A stretch of DNA of 12,137 bases from Mucidula mucida (Eukaryota; Basidiomycota; Agaricomycetes; Agaricales; Physalacriaceae): the NCBI GenBank assembly GCA_015501055.1, contig JADNYV010000948.1, positions 1 through 12,137 on the forward strand. The letters run 5' to 3'. Below are positions 1 to 7,409 of this stretch, piece after piece (position 1 is the first letter of the stretch; the number at the start of each line of letters is the position of its first letter). The notes below the pieces were generated by a model. It was not told the DNA's origin, ran no database searches, and worked only from the letters and a program-made list of their open reading frames with translations. The position numbers and the translations under genes were made by a program.

Positions 1-1000
1 CTCCGAATGTGTTGTAGAGGTGATTGATGTTGTCGGCACATCGAATGAGGGTTTCTCGGAGAGGAAAGAGAAGGACGGCTCATACGTGAAGTAGTCCAGG
101 GAGAAAACCATGCCCTCCGAAATGGCAGTAACGTTTATCGCTAGTGTGTGTATTCCTGCCTGTAGGCCGCTCGTTTGATAGAAAACGAAGTTTTGTTGAT
201 CGTTACTTTGCTTGTCGACGTTTCCAGAGACAGCAACAGGCGGAAGCTGATCGACAGTGAAAGACACATTGAGTGTTCCGACAACGAGGTTGCGCCGAAC
301 GGTGTACACAGAGACGCTCGTTCCTGTACAAGAATCAGCACTTCTGTTCAGCACGGTGAGAGAAGCGCATTGACCTTCGAAACGGAACGTCGCGGTATCT
401 CCGATATGCGCGCTCTCGTGCGTACCGTTGGCGAAAGGATAGAGGGCGTGCATTCCGGCCGTAATCGCGCCCAACGGTTCGTCGTGCTTTACCGTCCATT
501 GTCCAGAATACGATACTTCCGAGCTGTTATTGTCCACCACCAATGTACTTCCCGTCAATCGTGTCTGCGGCCCAGCGGTGACCACGACATAGTCCAGGAC
601 GATTGGGAGGAGCTGTCCAATCTCAATAGTGTGGAGGCCGTCGTTAAGAAGCGGCGACTGGTACCACTGCTTGTATGTATGCGGCATGTTATACGTGCAG
701 CTGTAGGGCGCTACATCATCGATAGAGACCGTGAAAGGATTTGTGTCAATACCGCCTGGGATATTTCCTGCGAATGCAATGGAAGTCCCTATGGTCGCAC
801 AGCGTCAAACTAACATTGAGCCTTGCGCAATGTCACTCACCGTTGAAAGAGTAAGTCATCGATGCAGAAGAAGCATTTTTGGCAAATGTGCCAGATTCCT
901 TGTACCAATGAGCATCTGAGAATACTACCCAATTGTCGTTTCCGTAGACGATATCTTGATTGCTGTCGTCTATCATTAGAAATGCGCTGGACTCTGCCAT
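1..1000 (-). CDS. Two-module surface/extracellular protein, 3' end cut off by window edge
   Basis: Exons run 1000-841 and 788-1 on the minus strand, joined over a 52-nt intron (GTGAGT...ATAG, 840-789), and stay open to the left edge (316 residues visible). I chose the ATG at 1000 because its context is GCCATGG and the first repeat unit starts about ten residues later; many agaricomycete proteins of this type begin this way without a classical signal peptide. Two similar modules are visible, at residues about 9-125 and 137-290. Each opens with a D-D/D-N turn and a Y..-W strand (IDDSNQDIVYG; VVDNNSSEVSYSGQW), has an F-N-G or F-E-G strand, and closes with H-T-(I/L)...LDY. After the second module the chain becomes Ser/Thr/Pro-rich (PTTSITSTT), as in a stalk before a membrane helix, which would lie outside the window. 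The fold resembles beta-sandwich carbohydrate-binding modules, but that is inference. Function is unknown. Confidence 0.72.
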
Positions 1001-2241
1001 GGCTGAGATTGGTCTGGTAGGAGGCAGTCTCTGCGTCGTGACCGTGCGGCCGACTTTAAAACCAGAACGAAGCATCAATTGAGCTGCCATTGCTGTTAAG
1101 ATTGCATCTGAACTTCTTGTGGGAGCCCTGAGATCTGTTGATGCTGTATTTTTAAGACGGAGAACAAGGCTTTCCTTAGGGAGACAAACTAGTGAGCCAT
1201 GCAACAGGACCCTGAAGAAGTCCGCAAGGGCCTCTCCGTTTTGTGGGCTTCGTGTTCCTTCTGCTCGTAAGGTCAGAATCACTTATGAATCGTGGCGTGT
1301 TGGTTTTAAGTGAGGCGGCACAGCCAGAGGAGAGGCCTGGCTCATCGATGAGTAGTCGAGTCACCGTCGGCGCTTCAAACGGCCGTGGGATCACGACGCA
1401 GACCTGCATACTATTACTTACTTAGATTAGTGGGATATGTCAGTGTCACGGGCGACGGATTCCATACTCGCTGTGAGCGCTGATGCCAACGAATAAGCAT
1501 GACAGTAACAACCCGCGCTGTGGTCAACTTGCATGACGCGCTTCCAGGTACTATGATTTCAGCGGTTTGTGCCTCGGCAAGTAATAATCCTTGAAATATG
1601 GGCAGAAGCAAGCAGACGATGTCTGTAGGTCAGTCTTGAAAGTCGAAAAGAAACCTTCGCTGGAAACAGCAGTAATGAAGTTAGTCCCTTGTAAGTACAG
1701 TGGTTCCCGAATACTGACCTTGCGTGCTATTGTATTGTAAGAGTCATTGTGAAGGCAGACCGCTGGCGAGCTTTTATGAGAGAAAGGTGTGACACCATGA
1801 TGCTTGGCATCAATTCGTGTTGAGACTCGAGACAGGCGGCATGTTTGTTGCAGTACATGGCAAGCGGTTTGCCCAAATTGCCAAAGCGTGAAAGTGCCGC
1901 TTCGCCGGCCGATCCCATTCTCACGGTCTGCTTTGACCTAGCTTGACCAGTTCATGCATAATTCCCCTTCAGACTTTATCATGTTTTCTTCCCCAGGGAT
2001 TAGATCAGAAATCAGAGCCATTCGCCATACGTCGAATATCGTCCAGGCAGCGGAACCTCTCAGGGACTGGGCCGCATGATGCACTTGCTGAACGGTCCGA
2101 GCGCGGCTCAGCACGCTCACAAGGTAAAAGATTGGTGCAAAAGAAACCCATGACGGCAATACTTGGTCGTCACAATGCGGCTTGTGATAGCTCCCGTGTC
2201 TTATAAGAGTAGCATGAACTCCCTCTGATTTCATTGTCAAT
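1001..2241. other. Intergenic region between divergent genes; weak coding hints on the minus strand
   Basis: About 1.2 kb separates the left-edge gene (minus) from the GH43-like gene (plus), so both promoters should lie here. I see no strong core-promoter element. On the minus strand a stretch at about 1620-1430 reads like a hydrophobic leader followed by AQTAEIIVPGSASC, which could be a secreted protein start. It can be linked across a plausible 64-nt intron (GTATGG...TGCAG, about 1464-1401) to an open frame near 1400-1280, but it has no ATG of its own, hits stops and matches no family I recognise. It may be upstream exons of the left-edge gene, a decayed copy, or chance. Confidence 0.4.
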
Positions 2242-3558
2242 ATGAAGTTTTCAGAAGCTTTCCTGGGTCTTACTTTACTGCTTTCGACAGCCTTTGCGCG
2301 TCCGGTACGTGGTTTCAAGAGCTTTATCCACTTACTCTCATACCCAAGCTAGCGTCCACGCGCCGACAAAGCAGGCTATGGATTTGTTTACTTTATCGGA
2401 GAAAAGTACGCTAATGGTGCGTTCATAAACGGGATGTGGTGTTTCAGGGTAACTGAGTGTACTGCTCAGGCGAACAGATCTATTTCGGTGCGTCCAGTAT
2501 CCAAAATCATGAGCCGTTTTTCTGAATAAAGTAGCTGTTAGCGAGGGCAATTCCCCCGCCACATGGTCTCTTGTCAACGGTGGAGCGGCTGTCTTCAACT
2601 CAACTCTCGGAGATAAAGGTGTTCGAGACCCGTATATCATCCAACATCCGACTACCGGAGTCTTCTATGTTATTGCGACCGACTTGAAAGTTTATGGAAG
2701 CGGGAAATCCTGGGATTATCTGGGAAGACATGGCAGCCGCTCCCTCTCCATCTGGGAATCGCCTGATCTTATTAACTGGTCCGACCAAAGACTTGTGGAG
2801 GTTTCTCCCCCAGAGGTACCACTTACACGGCAATAAAACCATCCTCTGAACTAATTTTTTTTTCTGTAGGCCGGCATGTCTTGGGCGCCAGAAGCGACTT
2901 GGGATCCAATCGCAGAGCATTTCGTAGTCTACTGGGCCAGCAATCTTCTCGACTCGACCGATACCAATCACACAGGGACAACGTACTCTCGTCAGCTTAC
3001 CGCAAACACGACTGATTTTGTCACTTTTTCCGACGCGGAGGTTTGGATTGACCGTAACGATTCCAATATCGATACTACAGTCTGTCTGGATCCAGAAACA
3101 CAATACTATCATCGCTTCAGTAAAGCGTTCGGCAAGACTGTCATTCAAGAGAGATCGCAATCTTTGTATGGGACATGGGAGGTTGTCTTTGATGGGGTGG
3201 CGTATGCAGAACATGGACAAGTCGAGGGACCTCTGTGCTTCCAGGACAACCTCAATTCAACTTTGTTCCATGTGTGGGTAGACGATATCGCGGACTTGCC
3301 TGGCGAAGTACAGGGTTATCTTCCTTATGAGTCTGGTAAGTATGAGTACCCTTAATTGGGACGGCGTATCCTGAATGGTTTTAGGCAATATTAGTTCTGG
3401 TGTTTGGACTGATAGCGTGGGTTATTCACTACCGCAAGATCCTAGGCATGGAACTGTTATTGCTCTGACTGCTGCGTAAGTTCCTCTACATTCTTGCTAC
3501 ACGACGCTGACGAGCGAACAGGGAGATGTCTGCTTTAGCATCCCTTACCGCACCTTAA
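2242..3558 (+). CDS. Secreted glycoside hydrolase, GH43-like five-bladed propeller
   Basis: Seven exons: 2242-2304, 2353-2416, 2470-2487, 2535-2815, 2870-3335, 3385-3475, 3522-3558. All junctions are GT...AG and in phase; product 339 aa. Residues 1-19 form a signal peptide (hydrophobic LGLTLLLSTAFA, then RP). The mature part carries GH43/clan GH-F hallmarks in order: GVRDPYII (Asp80, candidate base), a conserved YVIATDLKVYG strand, SWAPEATWD (147-154), NIDTTV (Asp210, candidate pKa modulator), VEGP (Glu261, candidate general acid) and a late PRHGTV strand. The family hydrolyses arabinose-, xylose- or galactose-containing plant polysaccharides; the substrate cannot be told from sequence. It is a single-domain enzyme without a carbohydrate-binding module, of normal family length. 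It would act outside the cell. Exon 3 is only 18 nt. No frame breaks were seen. Catalytic residue assignment is by motif analogy. Confidence 0.88.
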
Positions 3559-3664
3559 AATTGTGTTGATGTATAGTAGTAGTAATGAGTACGAGATTTA
3601 CCTGTGCCTATAGTTGGCCTATAGCACATCATGTTTCCTTCAAACGTCCTTGTAAGGGTTGAAA

Positions 3665-3670
3665 ACGCGT
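3665..3670. promoter_or_regulatory. ACGCGT (MCB-like) box upstream of CDC7
   Basis: A single ACGCGT lies 88-93 bp before the kinase ATG. This is the MluI cell-cycle box bound by MBF (Mbp1/Swi6-type) factors at G1/S in ascomycete yeasts. CDC7 acts at that stage, so the placement makes sense, but one 6-mer can occur by chance. Confidence 0.4.
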
Positions 3671-3699
3671 GTACGGTAAACTTCGGGCCGCTCGAGAAC

Positions 3700-3709
3700 G
3701 TCACGTGAC
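3700..3709. promoter_or_regulatory. GTCACGTGAC palindrome (CACGTG E-box) upstream of CDC7
   Basis: A perfect 10-bp palindrome centred on CACGTG sits 49-58 bp upstream of the kinase ATG in a 199-bp intergenic space. CACGTG is bound by bHLH factors such as Cbf1/Pho4/USF types. Role inferred from position only. Confidence 0.4.
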
Positions 3710-3757
3710 TTGAACACGCATATCGCGTCTGTTTGCAAACACTCTTTCTCTTGAACC

Positions 3758-5954
3758 ATGACTACTGTCCTACTATCTCAACACTCCTCAAATCCTTTTG
3801 AAGCGACATCATCCGAGTCGGAGTACAAACGGATAATCACCGACGCTGCTGGACGAAGGCGGGCTGGAGGGCAGTCATCGGAGGATGAGCTGTCAGGTTT
3901 CGAGCCCAGTGGCAACCTGAGCGCTTACTGGAATCATATTGGAACCGTCGTCCCCGAAATACGCGCCACAGCAGACAAGGAACTACGGCAGGAGGGCATC
4001 CGCGGTCACAGCGAGCATGGCTCCACCTGCAAAGACCATGGTCGATCTGGATGAGGACATGGACAGCGACGATGAATTGGCGATGGTATGGACAGCGACG
4101 ACAAATACACAGAGCGAATCATCATCCAACGCTGAAGAGGATGGAAGCGATGGCGACGCAGAGATGGACGAGGATGACGATGACATGAACGAGCCGTCGT
4201 CGTCGACATCGATAGACGAATTCCTCGGCGGTAAGGATGACGAGGAGCGCATGGAAATACAGACAGAAATGCAGGAGCTCCTGGATGCGGTGCCCCAGCT
4301 CGCGAATGACTACAAGCTTATAAGTCGACTGGGAACCGGCACCTTCTCCTCCGTATACAAGGCGATTGACCTGCACTATGACAAGTGGTACAATCGCGTA
4401 TGGCATGGCCGACATTCACCCAATCATCCGCTCATTATCAGTCCGTCGAACACCCGCGTGGGGCTAGAGTCTATGTCGCATTAAAGCGCATATACGTGAC
4501 CAGCAGTCCCGAACGCATACGAAACGAGATCAGGGTCATGGAGGATTCTCGAGGCTGCAGACATGTCTGTCAGCTTATTACCGCTTTTCGGAGGCAGGAC
4601 CAAGTCGTCGCTGTCATGCCATACCAGAAAAACGAGGACTTTCGAGTGAGTGATTACATCCCGTTTTGCAAACAACACTTTTCTCATCTCACTGTAGGAG
4701 TTTTTCGCGACATTACCCATGGCTGGTGTCAAGGAGTATTTGCGATGCTTGCTACGCGGTTTACGAGATACCCATGCTCGAGGCATCATCCATCGCGATC
4801 TCAAACCTGCCAACTTCTTGTACGATCCGTGCACTGGTAAGGGCACTATATGCGACTTTGGGTTGGCTTCAGTAAGTTGTGAAATACGCTGCAACACATC
4901 CATTGATACCTTCTCAGCGTGTAGACTTGGATTCACCGTCACCGAATCCAAAATGCCTACATACAGCCGCGACTCGTTCTCATCTACATGGCCAGCTCAA
5001 ATCACACAGCCAATATGATATCTCGTACATCAAACGTATGCAAAGAGAAGCACGGGCGAGAAACCACGCCCCGGCAGATACAATTGGATGGCCACTTAAC
5101 GATGCTCGGTATTGGATGTCTCTTTGATACGTTGAAAATCTCTTAATTTTGCTTAGGCAACCTTCCAAGGCAAACCGAGCAGGCACGCGCGGCTTCCGCG
5201 CTCCAGAAGTACTACTGAAATGTATCGACCAAACTGCAGGCAAGTTTTCTTATGTGTATCACTGTACAACGCAGCTAATACCCCGGAAGCCATTGATATA
5301 TGGTCTGTAGGAATCATGTTATTGCTCTTTCTAACGGGCAAGTTTCCCCTCTTCAACGCTGGCGACGATATCGAAGCCCTCATGGAAATCGCTACCATAA
5401 TGGGCATGAAGCGTATGGAGAAAATAGCGACATTACACAGTCAGTGACGAATTTCATTGGCGGATCGTCCTCGACCTAATCTAAATCTAGGCCGTGTTAT
5501 CAGTACTAATCTCCCCTCCATAACACCAGGGGGGATGCCATGGCGTGAATTCTGCTCGAAACAGAATGAAAGCCTCGAAGAACCTCCACCAGCTTGCCCC
5601 CAGTGGTTTCCGCACGCCAAAGAACCCGTATCTCAAGAAGAGCATCTCGCAGATCTCGACAACGCGTTCGATCTGCTAGAGAAGCTCATGCACCCTGAAT
5701 CGGTCGCTCGCATAACTGCCAGAGATGCGCTCTATCATCCCTTTCTTCACGAAGAACCAGGGGATGACCACTTCTTCCCACATCCTTTCGGCCAAGGCGT
5801 ATGCGGACACCTTCACGATAGAGACGAGGACGGGAGTCTCGTTGTGATTAGAGAAGATGGGTCTGGACGAAGGATGATGAGATACGTGGAGAGTGGCGAG
5901 GGTATAGCTATTGGCGACGAGCCTTGCGAGTTCCATGCCGATGACGACCTCTAG
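3758..5954 (+). CDS. CDC7: CDC7-type serine/threonine kinase (DDK catalytic subunit)
   Basis: With its Dbf4 partner, Cdc7 phosphorylates MCM helicase subunits to fire replication origins in the nucleus. Clear exons: up to 4397, 4442-4645, 4698-4871, 4918-5108, 5157-5239, 5275-5439, 5491-5954. Kinase motifs in order: P-loop GTGTFSSVYKA, VALK lysine, NEIRVME helix-C Glu, HRDLKPANF, CDFGLA, the Cdc7-typical GTRGFRAPEVL, and DIWSVGIMLL. A 65-70-residue insert lies between DFG and GTRGF (short kinase insert 2), and a C-terminal insert precedes the last helices (MHPESVARITARDAL). The N-terminus is acidic and Ser-rich (about 4045-4250). The 5' part needs a frame change between the ATG at 3758 and 4017. 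Options are a 3897-4011 intron with a weak GTTTCG donor (601 aa), one extra base near 3995-4010 (about 639 aa), or a start at ATG 4017 (553 aa). The intron at 5240-5274 is GC-AG and only 35 nt. Family call is firm; the 5' end is not. Confidence 0.87.
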
Positions 5955-6393
5955 TGTGCAGCATTGCGAATTTGCTCTTTCCTAATTCATTCGCTTGCTT
6001 GTCATCTGTTCGTTCTCGCTGTTCTCCGCGGCACCTCGTATCGGCTTGCGATATCCGACATACAGTTCTCTCCGATGACATCAAGTTCATGCACTCGTTA
6101 TTAGGCTTTTCTGGGCTCTTCACCCAGACCCAACGCGGGCTTGACTTCAAAGTGATTGTTCGTGGGCCGGACGGTCACCTCGGACATCATAAGAACACCT
6201 ATTCTACTCCCTGTCTATTTCCAGACATCCATCCATTGCCTCATTTTGTACAATGGCCATGCTGTCAGTCGCAACGCGTATGGCTGATGCCTGCAGCCTT
6301 GGCGATCTAAGCACTTCAGCACATGTTCAGCGCGTGATCGTTTAGTTAATGCAAATTCGTTTGGGATAAGGACTGAGGGAAGGCGGAGTGAGA

Positions 6394-6459
6394 AACCCCG
6401 CTCAACTGCAAGCGTTCGCTACGAAGAACCCTGCTCAACTGCAAGCGCTCGCTACGAAG
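6394..6459. repeat. Two-copy 33-bp tandem direct repeat
   Basis: Copies at 6394-6426 and 6427-6459 abut exactly and differ at two of 33 positions (both C/T changes). The unit begins AACCC(C/T)GCTCAACTGC and ends CGCTACGAAG. It is non-coding as far as I can see and lies about 440 bp past the CDC7 stop. The two transitions suggest an older duplication or selection on the unit. Confidence 0.9.
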
Positions 6460-6911
6460 TTCCGCGGGCGACATGACCGGGAACCCACGCGGTAGTGGAA
6501 AGACCTTGTGTGTTGTGGCACGATGACGACAACCTTGAGATGATCAGAACCACCATCGGAGCCGGTCTGGCGAAGAGATTGCCTTTCTCTAAACCCTGTC
6601 ATATGCCTGCGAAGCTATAAGGCAGTAACGTTGACCGTAGGCCCTGACATCCGGAGAATTGATGCAATGCGAGTTGTTCCTCGGATCCAACTAATAGTAA
6701 GATATAGGTGCATTGCTTGTCATGCAGCGATTTTAGCGACCGTGCGGCATAGCCGATAATCCGACTGCTGAATCACCTCTTGTCGTTCGCTTCTTTGATT
6801 GAACGCATCATGACAGGACGTTTATAGCGGCGTGTCAACTGGCAGCCGATTACACTTTATGTCATTTTCCACAAACATAACCGACTGCTCGCTGACGTTT
6901 TCATGTAGGCG

Positions 6912-6927
6912 TCGAACTCGAGTTCGA
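6912..6927. repeat. Perfect 16-bp palindrome in the P450 upstream region
   Basis: TCGAACTCGAGTTCGA reads the same on both strands, with no spacer, about 480 bp upstream of the P450 ATG. It could be a site for a dimeric regulator or simply chance; a hairpin without a loop is unlikely to be a terminator. Confidence 0.6.
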
Positions 6928-7328
6928 TATACCTCACGCTAAATAGCCATGTCACCGCCTCGGATCGATTTCCGGGATAGATAATTGATGTTTTTCTGGC
7001 ATTCTACTCCGAGCACGTACAACACACCTTCTCAGGTCCGTCCCGCGGTTTACAGCATACATAGGAGCAGCTCCGTCTCTTATTCCGATATCAGAGGGAG
7101 ATGCTAACTTTCTTTGGCACTGGGTTATCACGGGATCTCTTTTCTGTATTGCGCTCCCGGTATTCGCGAGGACTCCGACTTTATCAATCCCTCGAGCTAC
7201 GGCGCGGACGAGGACGCGTGCCCGAGATGTGGGCTGTTCCCATAGAGCCGGCATGCCAGTTTCGTGTAAACTCCACGGCGATTTTCCACTGTTGATTCTC
7301 TTTCTACGAGCGTCATGGGATGCCTAGG

Positions 7329-7337
7329 TATATAAAG
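7329..7337 (+). promoter_or_regulatory. TATA box of the P450 gene
   Basis: TATATAAAG lies 73-81 bp upstream of the P450 ATG and is followed by a C/T-rich leader (about 7370-7409). Position and sequence fit an inducible fungal core promoter. Confidence 0.7.
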
Positions 7338-7409
7338 TGTACTTGACCGGCCTTTCAAGAGCATAGCAACGTCCTCCTCTTCAATACCGTCCTCTTCCCC
7401 TCCTTCTCA

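Larger units (their letters stand above)
5955..7409. other. Gene-free intergenic stretch between CDC7 and the P450
   Basis: About 1.45 kb holding the CDC7 3' UTR and the P450 promoter. Frames are broken by stops, and I find no exon chain with family motifs on either strand, no tRNA-like fold and no transposon ends. What it does contain (a 33-bp tandem repeat, a 16-bp palindrome and a TATA box) is listed separately. The last 30 bp before the P450 ATG are strongly C/T-rich, as in many fungal 5' leaders. Confidence 0.6.

Noticed and set aside
175..813. Long plus-strand open frame of 212 codons
   Set aside because: It is the shadow of the left-edge gene; the minus strand has the intact frame with repeated modules, while the plus translation is Arg/Ser-rich and motif-free.
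1938..2318. Minus-strand open frame of 126 codons upstream of the GH43-like gene
   Set aside because: It overlaps the GH43 signal-peptide exon on the other strand and shows no domain, leader or splice pattern.
2600..3220. Minus-strand open frame of 206 codons
   Set aside because: Antisense shadow of GH43 exons 4 and 5, spanning a clear intron of the real gene.
5954..6310. Plus-strand open frame after CDC7
   Set aside because: It overlaps the CDC7 stop, its composition is unremarkable and it shows no motif; more likely 3' UTR.
6394..6459. CRISPR-like array or tRNA-like element
   Set aside because: There are only two abutting copies without spacers, and no cloverleaf or T-loop signature; the context is a eukaryotic nuclear genome.
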